A stretch of 64,000 nt of DNA from Mycolicibacterium sarraceniae (lineage in GTDB: Bacteria > Actinomycetota > Actinomycetes > Mycobacteriales > Mycobacteriaceae): NCBI RefSeq assembly GCF_010731875.1, contig NZ_AP022595.1:310001-374000 (forward strand), read 5' to 3'. Below the pieces are notes generated by a model. It did no database searches. It was not told where the DNA came from and saw nothing but the letters and a program-made list of their open reading frames with translations. A program made the translations under genes and the position numbers. Of the stretch, positions 45,569 through 54,896 are shown in pieces. Numbering within the stretch: position 1 is the first letter of the stretch; every line of letters starts with the position of its first letter.

Positions 45569-46273
45569 TCAACCCGCGGCCGGATCGGCGAGCGCCAGCA
45601 CCCAACCGATACCGAGCGGCAACTCGGCGACCTCACGAAAATCCCCAGCCTGCGGCATCGTGGGCAGCCGCGACCCCACGATCCAGCGCGGTGTGTTCGC
45701 GGCTACGACTCGCCGCTCGGTGTTGATGATGACGGCATCGGCCGTTGCGCCGTGCAGCACCTCCAGCAGCCGCCGCTCAATCTCCCCGACCACCAGATCG
45801 GCCCCGGCGACGCCGAGGAAAACGCCGTCGGCGACCACCGGGACCGCCGCGGTGACGGTGTACATATCCGACCCGCTGTAGTCGACGTAGGGGCCGTACG
45901 CCACCCGCGCTTGCCCACGCTGCGGTAGCTGGAACCAGTCCATCTGGAGGTAGTCGTAGACGTCAACACTGGTCGGGTCGAAGTTCAGCCTCAGGCGCGC
46001 CACCCGGGTATTTTGCCGCTGCCACCAGACCAGGTAGCGCTCCAAGCCGTCGACGATCAAGGGCGCGGCGATGAATCCCATGCCCCAGGCCAGCGGCTCG
46101 TCGGCAACCAGATCGGCCAGCAACCGTTGCAGACCGCTGAGATTCGCCTCGCTGAGCGGGGCGCGGACCGGGCGGCTGCGAAGTACCTCGCCGGCGATGC
46201 GATCCAGCAGCACGTACGCCGGCTCCAAGCGTTCCGAGGCCTGCTGCGCCAGCCGATCCGCCTCGGTCGTCAC
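45569..46273 (-). CDS. Soluble Cache/PDC sensor-domain protein
   Basis: 234 residues. The core is a periplasmic-type double-Cache fold: ERYLVWWQRQ, VYDYLQMDWFQLPQRGQARVAYGPYVDYSGSDMYTVTAAVPVVADGVFLGVAGADLVVGEIERRLLEVL, and AVIINTERRVVAAN. Such domains bind amino acids and amines, usually outside the cell between two membrane helices. Here there is no membrane segment and no output domain. It overlaps the GntR gene by ATGA, so it is likely a cytosolic ligand-binding partner of that regulator. Confidence 0.75.
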   Translation of the reverse strand: MTTEADRLAQQASERLEPAYVLLDRIAGEVLRSRPVRAPLSEANLSGLQRLLADLVADEPLAWGMGFIAAPLIVDGLERYLVWWQRQNTRVARLRLNFDPTSVDVYDYLQMDWFQLPQRGQARVAYGPYVDYSGSDMYTVTAAVPVVADGVFLGVAGADLVVGEIERRLLEVLHGATADAVIINTERRVVAANTPRWIVGSRLPTMPQAGDFREVAELPLGIGWVLALADPAAG

Positions 46274-47010
46274 GACGCACCTCGCCCGACAGTCAGGTTC
46301 ACGTTGACCTGCGTCAACCGCGCCAGCTGACCCATGATGTGGGCCTCGGCCAGCCTGCGCGCCTCGGCCGCGTTCTCGGCAGCCACTGCCGCCGAAATCG
46401 CATGCAGTTCCTCGACGTAGGGGTCCACCTGCACGACGGGCTCGACCGGTAGCCAGATCAGCCCGGCAACGTCGGCCTGCAGGTTGGCCTCGCGGCGGGC
46501 CAGCCGAGCCGACTGCGAAGCGATCGCGACCTGGATGTGAAACCGGCTGTCGGCGCGGATCCGGTCCCCCAGCGTCACCGCCGATCCGAGCTGGTCAGTG
46601 AGGGCGAACAGGCGTCGCACGGCGTAAGGTGCCGCCCGTTCGGCGGCGAGCCGGGCGGCCTGACCGGCGATGGCGGTGTGCTCGTCGAACAGATCGCGCA
46701 CATCCGAAATACTCATGGCGGCCAGCCGGGCGGTCAGCTGCTCGACCGGTGGCCCGGCGGGCCGGCACACGAAGGACCCGCCGCTGCGGCCCCGCCGCGT
46801 CTCGACCAGGCCCTGATCGCGGAGTGTGGCCAGCGCTTCGCGGACGGTCATCGGCGCCACGCCGAACTGGCCTGCCAGATCGACTTCCACTGGCAGCCGT
46901 TCAGCGTCGTCGAGCAATCCGAGGTGGATCGCTTCGGTAATGCGCTGCACGATCTCGTCGGCACGCCCGATCGGCGCCTCCCCAGCGACCAGCGGCGACA
47001 ACGACGACAC
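46270..47010 (-). CDS. GntR/FadR-family transcriptional regulator
   Basis: 246 residues. The winged helix-turn-helix is DEIVQRITEAIHLGLLDDAERLPVEVDLAGQFGVAPMTVREALATLRDQGLVETRRGRSGGSFV. An FCD-type all-alpha ligand domain follows, with His in RFHIQVAIAS and EELHAISAAV. The GTG at 47010 has GGAGG nine bases upstream; longer frames reach 47127 without support. It is divergent from the permease across 141 bp and coupled to the Cache gene. The probable local repressor of amine catabolism, comparable to PipR of the piperidine locus. Confidence 0.87.
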   Translation of the reverse strand: MSSLSPLVAGEAPIGRADEIVQRITEAIHLGLLDDAERLPVEVDLAGQFGVAPMTVREALATLRDQGLVETRRGRSGGSFVCRPAGPPVEQLTARLAAMSISDVRDLFDEHTAIAGQAARLAAERAAPYAVRRLFALTDQLGSAVTLGDRIRADSRFHIQVAIASQSARLARREANLQADVAGLIWLPVEPVVQVDPYVEELHAISAAVAAENAAEARRLAEAHIMGQLARLTQVNVNLTVGRGAS

Positions 47011-47151
47011 CGTCGCCCACCTCCTGCCCCTGCTCGGTGCAGGAAATTTACCGGATTCTGGATCAATTCTGCCGTTCACGTTGCCGGATAAACAATAGAA
47101 CTGTAGTTTTTGCTCACCGAAATTCATGCCCCGACGGCAGAAAGCAGCTCC

Positions 47152-48654
47152 ATGGCCTCACCATCGAATCCCTCGTCGGCCAGCGAGGGCTACTACGACT
47201 TCCACGACGAGGACGACGCGGCGCATCTGCATGCGCTCGGCTATAAGTCCGAGTTCAAACGGGACATGAGCCCGTGGGCCAACTTCTCGCTGGGCTTCAC
47301 CTACCTGTCCCCCGTTGTCGGGGTGTACACGCTGTTCGCCTTTGCCCTGGCCACCGGCGGGCCGCCGATGATTTGGAGCTTCCTTATCGTGGGCCTGGGC
47401 CAGCTGCTGGTGGCCCTGGTGTTCAGCGAAATCGTCGCGCAATTCCCGGTGGCCGGCGGCGTGTACCCGTGGGCTCGACGGCTGTGGGGACGCAGGTACG
47501 CCTGGATGACCGGCTGGATCTACATGGTCGCGCTATTGGTGACCATCTCGTCGGTGGTGTACGGAGCCGGACCCTACATCGCCGCGGCATTCGGCATCGA
47601 AGCGACCGTCGACAACACCATCGCCTTCGCATTGGCGCTGCTGGCGCTGGCCACCACTATCAACTTCATGGGTACGAAAGTCCTTGCGCGCGCAGCCATC
47701 ATCGGATTCAGCGCCGAGCTGATCGGCGCTCTGGTGGTGGGTGTCTGGCTGCTGGTCTCACACCGAGAGCACAGCCTCTCGGTGATCTTTGATCGGATGG
47801 GCGCCGGCGGGGACGGCAATTACCTGTGGGCCTTCGCCGCTGCCGCGCTGATCGGCATCTACCAGTACTACGGTTTCGAGGCCTGCGGCGATGTCGCCGA
47901 GGAGGTTCCCAACCCTGGCCGCCTGATTCCCAAGGCGATGCGCCGCACCATCTACGTCGGTGGTGCGGCCGCGACGTTCGTCTGCCTGGCACTGGTGCTG
48001 GCCGTCACCGATATCCCAGCCGTCATCGCCGGCACCGAGACCGACCCGGTCAGCACCCTGCTCAACGACGCCTTCGGCAGCGTGGGCGCCCGCATCGTGC
48101 TGTTCATCGTGCTCATCTCGTTCCTGTCCTGCGCGATGAGCTTGCAGGCGGCCGCGAGCCGGCTGGCGTACTCGTACGGCCGCGACGGCATGATCATGGG
48201 AAGCACGTTGCTCAAGAAGTTCTCGCCCACCCGGCACGTCCCGCCCTATGCGCTGCTGTTGGCCGCGCTGGCGCCCGCGGTGATCGTGATTGGTTCGAAG
48301 TTCTCCACCGACGCCATCACCAAGATCATCAGCTTCGCAGCCTTCGGCATCTACCTGGCTTTCCAGATGGTGGTGTTCGCTGCGCTTCGCGCCCGACTCA
48401 AGGGCTGGGTGCCCAGCGGCAAGTACCGGCTGGGACGGTGGGCCGTGGCCGTCAACGTCGCTGCACTGATCTACGGCGTCGTCGCGATGATCAACATGGC
48501 CTGGCCCCGGACACCCGGTGCCCCGTGGTACGACAACTGGATAGTCGCGCTCTCCGCAGTGATCGTGGTGGGAATCGGCTTGGTATACATGGTCATTCAC
48601 CCGCTCCACGACCGCAGCAGCGCACCCTACGACGATGCCATCCCCAAGCGCTGA
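47152..48654 (+). CDS. APC superfamily amino acid/amine permease
   Basis: 500 residues with 12 membrane segments (FSLGFTYLSPVVGVYTLFAFAL, FPVAGGVYPWARRLWGRRYAWMTGWIY, GFEACGDVAEEVPNPGRLIPKAMRRTIYVGG). The cytosolic ACGDVAEEVPNPGRxIPKA loop is the APC signature, seen in GABA/choline/ethanolamine permeases. A 45-residue polar N-terminus precedes the first helix. The ATG at 47152 is preferred to TTG 47110. Likely importer of the island's amine substrate, controlled from the shared GntR intergenic region. Confidence 0.86.
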   Translation: MASPSNPSSASEGYYDFHDEDDAAHLHALGYKSEFKRDMSPWANFSLGFTYLSPVVGVYTLFAFALATGGPPMIWSFLIVGLGQLLVALVFSEIVAQFPVAGGVYPWARRLWGRRYAWMTGWIYMVALLVTISSVVYGAGPYIAAAFGIEATVDNTIAFALALLALATTINFMGTKVLARAAIIGFSAELIGALVVGVWLLVSHREHSLSVIFDRMGAGGDGNYLWAFAAAALIGIYQYYGFEACGDVAEEVPNPGRLIPKAMRRTIYVGGAAATFVCLALVLAVTDIPAVIAGTETDPVSTLLNDAFGSVGARIVLFIVLISFLSCAMSLQAAASRLAYSYGRDGMIMGSTLLKKFSPTRHVPPYALLLAALAPAVIVIGSKFSTDAITKIISFAAFGIYLAFQMVVFAALRARLKGWVPSGKYRLGRWAVAVNVAALIYGVVAMINMAWPRTPGAPWYDNWIVALSAVIVVGIGLVYMVIHPLHDRSSAPYDDAIPKR

Positions 48655-48740
48655 GCCGGCATTGGCCACAACAGCGTGGCCCGTCGGCTATCCCAGCGTC
48701 GGCGTGACGATGCGCGGCTCACCGCGACAATGGTCTGAGG

Positions 48741-49362
48741 GTGGCCGCTGTGGCTGACTATCCGGAGTACTCTCCACCGGGCACGGCTGCGACGACTGGA
48801 TACGTCGAGGCGAACGGGCTGACGTTCGCCTATATCGAGGGGGCTCAGGGCCCCTCGTGCTGATGCTCCATGCACCCGACCGGGGTGTCTGCTTTGGATG
48901 CCGATCAGGAGACGCTGGCCCGCGATCCGCTCGCCCTGATCTCCGCTTTGGGGCGCAGGACAGTTCTCGGCATACAAGCTGCCAGGTGCTGCGAAACGCT
49001 TCGCCCGCAACAATTTCGAAGCGTTGCCCGCGATCTATCGACGTTGGTCACCGACGTGGAGACCTCCGCCAGAGGAGTTCGATGCTGTGCGGGAGTGCTT
49101 CGCAAGCCCGGGGAGTCTCGACGCGGAGTTCGGCTATTACCGCAAGCTGTGGCCGTTGCCGTCTACGTCGTTGAGGGCGCGGATCACGGTGCCGATGGTC
49201 GTCTTCGCCGGGCTCGACGATCCCGTCGTCGAGGTGTCGGACTACCTGCGCGCCGCACGGATGTTCCTGGGCTCGTATGTCATTGAGGAAATTCCTGGTG
49301 GGCACTTCATGCATCGGGAGCGTCTGGGGGTGTTCGCGGAGTGGGTTTTGCGGCATCTTTGA
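48741..49362 (+). pseudogene. Alpha/beta hydrolase (epoxide-hydrolase-like), broken and deleted
   Basis: Begins ADYPEYSPPGTAATTGYVEANGLTFAYIEGAQGP and should continue LVLMLHG; the frame is lost at about 48855. Next comes a shortened middle (DADQETLARDPLALISALG) with the nucleophile region missing. The last frame, from about 48955, reads AGQFSAYKLPGAAKRFARNNFEALPAIYRRW, then ITVPMVVFAGLDDPVVEV (acid residue) and IPGGHFMHRE (His). At least one internal deletion and two frame changes. It is the first piece of a decayed block at the right edge of the island. Confidence 0.8.
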
Positions 49363-49402
49363 GCGGTCCGTTCGTGTCGGACCTTCCTGCCATGATGTTG
49401 TT

Positions 49403-50434
49403 ATGTCCTCGACCGCCGAGCTGATGCCAATTGAGCTTCTGGAGCGGGTGTTTGAGGAGTTGGCGGAGCTGGCCGGTCAGCGCAATGCGATTGATGGGCG
49501 GATCGTGGACCTTATCGCTGAGCTGGACCACGGCAATCTGTGTGGCATGACCGGGGCGCGGTCGGTGGCCGCGGTGGTGGCCTGGAAATTGGGCACCACA
49601 TCGGCCAACGGCAAGACGATTGCGGCGGTGGCGCATCGTATCTCGGAGTTTCCCCGCTGCGTGGCAGCCCTGCGGGAGGGCCGGCTGTCGGTCGACCAGG
49701 CCGGGGTCATCGCCGCCCGCGCCGCCGAGGGATCCGATGAGCACTACGCGCAGCTGGCCTCGGTGGGCTCGGTCAGCCAGCTGCGCACCGCGGTCAAGTT
49801 GGAGCCACGCCCACCCAAGCCTGGTCCGCAGCCCGACCCGCCACGCTCGATCCATAAAACGTCGGGCGAGGAGTCGACCAGCTGGAAGATCACCCTGCCC
49901 CAGGACGAAGCTGCGACCTTCGATGCGGCCCTGCAATCGCACCGCGACGCACTGATCGCCGAGTACCAGAACGACCACGGCAGCGGTTCGGCAGAGAATG
50001 CGCCACCGTGCCCAAACACCGTGGATGCGTTCATGAGCCTGGTCGAAGCCGGCTGGGACACCGACGTCGCGCGCCGCGCGCACGGGCAACGCACCACCGT
50101 CGTCGTGCACGTCGATGTTGAACAGCGCGTTGCGGCGCTGCATTTGGGCCCGCTGCTCACCGACGGCGATCGCCAGTATCTGACCTGTGACGCCACCTGC
50201 GAGGTCTGGTTCGAACACGACGGCCAGCCCATCGGCGCCGGGCGCACCACCCGCACCATCAACCGCCGCCTGCGCCGGGCGCTCGAACACCGCGACACCG
50301 CCTGCGCCATACCGGGCTGCACCGCCACCCGGGGACTGCACGCCCACCACATCCAGCACTGGGAAAACGGCGGCCCCGCCGACCACCTCACCGTCATCGA
50401 CCGCGACGGACAACAACTCACCGATATCGGTTAG
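49403..50434 (+). CDS. 13E12-repeat / DUF222 protein with truncated HNH domain
   Basis: 343 residues from MSSTAELMPIELLERVFEELAELAGQRNAIDGRIVDLIAE. The DUF222 core includes GMTGARSVAAVVAWKLGTTSANGKTIAAVAHRISEFPRCVAALREGRLSVDQAGVIAA. The C-terminal HNH nuclease begins (HRDTACAIPGCTATRGLHAHHIQHWENGGP) but stops at HLTVIDRDGQQLTDIG. It therefore lacks the Asn and the last His with its CxxHH-like pair. These are repeated mobile-like genes in mycobacteria; this copy is probably inactive as a nuclease. Confidence 0.78.
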   Translation: MSSTAELMPIELLERVFEELAELAGQRNAIDGRIVDLIAELDHGNLCGMTGARSVAAVVAWKLGTTSANGKTIAAVAHRISEFPRCVAALREGRLSVDQAGVIAARAAEGSDEHYAQLASVGSVSQLRTAVKLEPRPPKPGPQPDPPRSIHKTSGEESTSWKITLPQDEAATFDAALQSHRDALIAEYQNDHGSGSAENAPPCPNTVDAFMSLVEAGWDTDVARRAHGQRTTVVVHVDVEQRVAALHLGPLLTDGDRQYLTCDATCEVWFEHDGQPIGAGRTTRTINRRLRRALEHRDTACAIPGCTATRGLHAHHIQHWENGGPADHLTVIDRDGQQLTDIG

Positions 50435-50494
50435 GTCAAGGAACTTTGTTCGTGGTGCCCGCGATCTGACCGATGACAGACCTCGATGTGGTCG

Positions 50495-50944
50495 TCAGGC
50501 GTTGAGTTCGGCCAAGGTCACCAGAAGATACGGGCCCGATGGATTGATGACTAGCCCCCCGTAGCCGTCCGCGCGAACCCTTCCGACAACTTCGCGAGTG
50601 GTTGCCTTCAAGACCGCATCCGCTGGGTTGTAGGCCACGACCTCCGGAGCGCTAGTGAATGCGAGCAATCCGGGGGAGCCATCCGGCATCACCGTCGCGC
50701 GGAATCCGGCCTTGCCCGGAATCGAAGTCTCGTCGACCACAAGCAGCATCGGACCATCCTGTTTGAGTAGGGCGAGGACTGCATGTCGGTCGATACGGCC
50801 GACTGCAAGGTCGGCGATGGCCCCTTTGCGGCCTTCGTTGTGCGGAGCACGCAGTGCGAAGTCAATTTCCGCTGCAGACAGCGCACAGGTCGGGCCTTCC
50901 GGGTCAATGTAGAGCCAGGCGTCTTGCTGATTCCTGGCGAAGTC
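50495..50944 (-). pseudogene. SseB-like domain protein, N-terminally truncated
   Basis: The frame reads ALDFARNQQDAWLYIDPEGPTCALSAAEIDFALRAPHNEGRKGAIADLAVGRIDRHAVLALLKQDG, then MLLVVDETSIPGKAGFRATVMPDGSPGLLAFTSAPEV, ending VTLAELNA. This matches the SseB family in general shape. A TGA at the left junction and the absence of any in-frame ATG or GTG before 50749 mean the start has been lost, apparently by fusion to the VOC gene tail. Expression, if any, would begin at the ATG at 50749 (84 residues). Confidence 0.6.
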
Positions 50945-51423
50945 GAGCGCACCAGTTCACCCATCCCGATCGTCGCCGCAGTGAGCTTCATCAACTCGAT
51001 GATGGTCGCCGCACTACCGACCGGCGGTTCGAAATAGGCGTAGCGCGCGGTGCCCGGATCGCCACCCGACCACACCACCGGCCAACCCGCGGCCTGCCCG
51101 GCCGCCAGCGCGGTGTCATAGTCCTGCGCCCAATACGCCTACTGGTGAAAGCCGTCGCCCCCGGCCGAGGTGAACTCCGCAGAGATCGACTCGGCGTCAT
51201 TGTCCTGGTGAATGATCTCGATCTGCAGATCGCCACTGTTGGCCAACGCCAGCGACAGCTTGACCGTGCACTCCTGGCCGCGATAGTTCCCGGTCTGCTC
51301 GATGCCGCGCATCACGTAGAACGGGCCGACGCCCAACGCCAGAAACTCAGCGAGCGCTTTGTCGAAATCCCGCACGATATAACCGATTTGGCGAATCACA
51401 CCGGGCAGCACGAGTCCAGACAC
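50930..51423 (-). pseudogene. VOC/glyoxalase-family protein with an in-frame TAG
   Basis: From GTG 51423: VSGLVLPGVIRQIGYIVRDFDKALAEFLALGVGPFYVMRGIEQ, then QIEIIHQDND, GGDGFHQ, a TAG (51141-51139), and the same frame continues AYWAQDYDTALAAGQAAGWPVVWSGGDPGTARYAYFEPPVGSAATIIELMKLTAATIGMGELVR. One base change (TTG to TAG, for FHQLAYW) explains the stop. The C-terminus then runs into the SseB-like piece. It starts 11 bases after lpqB, in the same direction, so it is transcribed with mtrAB-lpqB. Confidence 0.8.
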
Positions 51424-51434
51424 CAAATTTCCTC

Positions 51435-53201
51435 TCAGCCCGGGAGCACCGGCACCGCGCCGGGCGTCAGGAAAGGCCGCACATCCGACCAGGATTGACT
51501 GTTTTCGGCACCGGTGCCCGACAGCTGCAGCACCCCCCGCACGTCCGACACGTAGACGGCGGCCGGGTTGGCCGCGACCGCCGACACCGGCATCACGATG
51601 TTGGCACTCGGGCCATCGGAATTCACACCGTCGAGGTTCACATAGGACACCGGATGCGCGGCATCGGTGCGGGTGACGACGATATCGTCGCCGGTGCGCC
51701 ACGACAGCGACACCACTGACGAGCCAAGGCCGAAACCGAGCCTGCGTGGATACGTCAGCGAGAACTCCCCAGCCGGCGTCTGTTCCACTCCGGCCAGGAT
51801 CACCTGCCCGTTGACCACCATCGCGGCCCTCGTGCTGTCACGGGAAAGCTGCAATTCGGTGACCGCACCGGGGAAGCGGGACGTCACTGCCGCGGAATCC
51901 ACCGGAATTCGCGCCGGCTGCCCGGAAGCCGCTTCCTGAATGACCCGCACCACGCTGTTGCCGTCAACCACGACCCACACCGCGTCGTCCAACGCCCACG
52001 ACGGCCGGGTCAACGACCGCGCATCGGTGGCCTTCGCCGCCGCGCCACCGTTCGGGCCGATCCACAGCGACGACGCCATGTCCGGCGCACCGGGTCGCAC
52101 GACCGTCACTGATGCGATGTCCTGACCGGTGCGCGACAGTGCCGCCGACACCTGGCCGGGCATCTGGCCGAACATCCCGGGCACCGGGGTGGCCTGCTGG
52201 CCGTCCAGCGACACCATCGCCCCATTGATCAGCGCGTGCACACCCGCCGAGGCACCGTCGACCGCACCCGGATCGGTGGCCGCGACATCCGTGGTGTTCC
52301 AGCCGTCCTTGAACCTGTCATCCAGAGCCGCGCCGTCGGCATTGATCACGTACGGGCCTTTGATATCGGCCCGGGCCAACGTCCAAATAATCTGCGCGGC
52401 AAGCAGTTGCCGACTGTGCGGATCCGTGGTCGTCAGGTTCTCCAGATCGATGCGCGCGCCTCCATAGCCGCGCCCAATACCGGTCTTGCCGCCGTCGGCA
52501 CGGGTGACCGGGCCGATCAGCTTCAGCGGTCCGAGCAGATTGCGCACCGTTCGCGCCATCTCCGAGCGCGGGCCGGCGATCAGTTTGGTGACCAGTTCGG
52601 TCGCCAGCTGATCGGCGTCGGAGACCGCAACGTAGCGCGGATCGGGAACGACGGTCTTGCCGGTCGGGTCGACGAAGTACAACGTGTTGCGCTTATAGGT
52701 CGCCTGGAATTGCTGCCAGTCCAGGAACACCCCGTTGGGCAGCTTGTTGATTCGCCAGCCGTCCGGAGTCTGCACCATGTCGAGCGGACCCGGATCGGGC
52801 AACTGGCCACCGGCGGTCTCGAAAACACCCACATCCGACAGCGACCCGAGCATATCGGCCTTCATGGTGACCGAAACCCGGTCAGGAGTGCGGGTTTCGA
52901 TGAATACGACATTGTCGATCAGCAGTGCGCTGCCCTGGTCGTCCCACGCATTCGACGCCGACGCGGTGAGGAACTGCCGGGCCGCCAGATGCCGGTTGGC
53001 GGGATCGGCAGTGGCCTTGAGGAATTCACGCAGGAGCTGGTCGGGATCCATACCAGGAGTCGGCTTGGGCAGACTCTTTGGCTGGGGGCGCTCGACGGTA
53101 CCGATCGCCTGCGGCGCCGAGGAATTCGGCACTCCGGCACACCCGCCTGTCAACATCGCGACCAGTCCGGCCATCACGAGAGCCAGCAGCCGGCGTGTCA
53201 C
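51435..53201 (-). CDS. lpqB: Lipoprotein LpqB (MtrB-associated)
   Basis: A 588-residue lipoprotein. The signal peptide ends in the lipobox-like LTGGC with Cys21; Thr at -3 is slightly unusual. A GerMN-type domain ([29 protein letters not shown]) precedes a C-terminal beta-propeller-like region ([34 protein letters not shown]). LpqB interacts with the MtrB sensor and tunes cell-wall and division signalling. The GTG overlaps the mtrB stop (GTGA), so the operon is mtrA-mtrB-lpqB. Confidence 0.94.
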   Translation of the reverse strand: MTRRLLALVMAGLVAMLTGGCAGVPNSSAPQAIGTVERPQPKSLPKPTPGMDPDQLLREFLKATADPANRHLAARQFLTASASNAWDDQGSALLIDNVVFIETRTPDRVSVTMKADMLGSLSDVGVFETAGGQLPDPGPLDMVQTPDGWRINKLPNGVFLDWQQFQATYKRNTLYFVDPTGKTVVPDPRYVAVSDADQLATELVTKLIAGPRSEMARTVRNLLGPLKLIGPVTRADGGKTGIGRGYGGARIDLENLTTTDPHSRQLLAAQIIWTLARADIKGPYVINADGAALDDRFKDGWNTTDVAATDPGAVDGASAGVHALINGAMVSLDGQQATPVPGMFGQMPGQVSAALSRTGQDIASVTVVRPGAPDMASSLWIGPNGGAAAKATDARSLTRPSWALDDAVWVVVDGNSVVRVIQEAASGQPARIPVDSAAVTSRFPGAVTELQLSRDSTRAAMVVNGQVILAGVEQTPAGEFSLTYPRRLGFGLGSSVVSLSWRTGDDIVVTRTDAAHPVSYVNLDGVNSDGPSANIVMPVSAVAANPAAVYVSDVRGVLQLSGTGAENSQSWSDVRPFLTPGAVPVLPG

Positions 53202-54871
53202 ACGCTCTCCCCCGCCGGCTCCCGATGACGCACCTGGCGTTGACCCATGCGGTTGTCATTGCGTTCTGCAGCAACCGGTTTCAGCGGCAGCGGGCTGGTG
53301 GTCACCTTGTGGCCACGTGTCAGCGGCAGCGTCAGCCGGAAGCACGCGCCCTTACCAGGTTCGCCCCACGCCTCCAGCCGGCCCTGGTGCAGCCTGGCGT
53401 CCTCAATGCTGATCGCCAGGCCCAGGCCGGTCCCTCCGGAGCGGCGCACCCGTGACGGATCCGAACGCCAGAACCGACTGAACACCAGTTTCTCCTCGCC
53501 GGGCCGCAATCCGACCCCGTAATCGCGGACCGTTACCGCTACGGTGTCCTCGTCGGCCGCCATCCGGATGTGCACCGGCTTGTGTTCGGCGTGGTCGATC
53601 GCATTGGCGATCAGATTGCGCAGGATGCGCTCGACGCGGCGGGCATCAACTTCTGCGATCACCTCGTAATCGGGCAGATTCACCATCAGTTCGATACCGG
53701 CCTCATCGGCCAGGTGGCCGACATTGCCCAGCGCGCTGTTGACCGTCGAACGCAGATCGACCGCCTCCACCGACAATTCGGCGACGCCCGCATCGTGGCG
53801 GGAGATCTCCAGCAGGTCGTTGAGCAAGGTCTCGAACCGGTCCAACTCGTTAACCATCAGCTCGGTGGAACGGCGCAGCGCCGGGTCCAGCTGTTCGGAA
53901 TGGTCGTGAATCAGGTCTGCCGCCATCCGCACCGTGGTCAGCGGGGTGCGCAGCTCGTGGCTGACGTCAGAGGTGAACCGGCGTTGCAGGTTGCCGAACT
54001 CCTCGAGGTTGGTGATCTGGCGCTGCAGGCTTTCGGCCATATCGTTGAATGACACCGCCAGCCGGGCCATATCGTCCTCACCGCGCACCGGCATCCGCTC
54101 GGACAGGTGCCCCTCGGCGAAGCGTTCGGCGATCCGCGATGCCGAGCGCACCGGCAGCACCACCTGCCGCGACACCAGTAGCGCGATGCCGGCGAGCAAC
54201 ACCAGCAGCACGAGCCCGCCGGTGGCCATCGTGCCGCGCACCAGCGTGATCGTGTTCTCCTCGCTGTTCAGCGGGAAGATCAGGTACAGCTCGAGATTCG
54301 GCACATGTGACAGCGTCGGTGTGCCGATCAACAAGGCCGGACCGGTGAAGCTCTCGGTGCGCACCGTCGAGTACTGGTAGCTCACCTGGCCGGCTTTGAC
54401 GAAGTCGCGCAACGACTTCGGAATCTGATCGACCGGCCCGGCCGCGGTGGCAGCCCGCGGGCCGTCTCCGGGAACCACCAGCACCGCGTCGAACGTGCCG
54501 GCCAGCGCCGCGCCCGAAGACTGACCGGTCTTGGAAATCAACGTATTACGTGCCAGCTGCAGGCTGCTGTCCAGCGAGCGTGCCTCTTCACCGCTGACCG
54601 TGCCACTGACGGTATTGCGCGCCCGGTCCAACTCTTCGGTCGCCGCATGAACTTTCACGTCGAGCACCCGGTTGGTGATCTGGCTGGTGAGTATAAACCC
54701 CAGCGCCACGATGACCGCCGCCGACAAGCCCAGTGTCAGAACCACCACGCGCAACTGCAGCGAACGCCGCCAGATCAACCCCAGCGCTCGGCTCAGCGCA
54801 CTCATACCCCGCACCAGGGGGCCGGATCGTCCCCACGGGCCGCGGATGCGCTGCTTCGAGCCGAACATCAC
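53198..54871 (-). CDS. mtrB: Sensor histidine kinase MtrB
   Basis: 557 residues. Two membrane helices ([21 protein letters not shown] at about 43-63 and [16 protein letters not shown] at about 218-233) flank an extracellular domain. A HAMP domain, HisKA with His305 in [20 protein letters not shown], and HATPase blocks ([25 protein letters not shown]) follow. It phosphorylates MtrA. The GTG at 54871 directly precedes an ATG at 54868 that may be the true start. Confidence 0.96.
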   Translation of the reverse strand: MMFGSKQRIRGPWGRSGPLVRGMSALSRALGLIWRRSLQLRVVVLTLGLSAAVIVALGFILTSQITNRVLDVKVHAATEELDRARNTVSGTVSGEEARSLDSSLQLARNTLISKTGQSSGAALAGTFDAVLVVPGDGPRAATAAGPVDQIPKSLRDFVKAGQVSYQYSTVRTESFTGPALLIGTPTLSHVPNLELYLIFPLNSEENTITLVRGTMATGGLVLLVLLAGIALLVSRQVVLPVRSASRIAERFAEGHLSERMPVRGEDDMARLAVSFNDMAESLQRQITNLEEFGNLQRRFTSDVSHELRTPLTTVRMAADLIHDHSEQLDPALRRSTELMVNELDRFETLLNDLLEISRHDAGVAELSVEAVDLRSTVNSALGNVGHLADEAGIELMVNLPDYEVIAEVDARRVERILRNLIANAIDHAEHKPVHIRMAADEDTVAVTVRDYGVGLRPGEEKLVFSRFWRSDPSRVRRSGGTGLGLAISIEDARLHQGRLEAWGEPGKGACFRLTLPLTRGHKVTTSPLPLKPVAAERNDNRMGQRQVRHREPAGESV

Positions 54872-54896
54872 CTACAGCGCTCCTCCGGCTGGCGGA

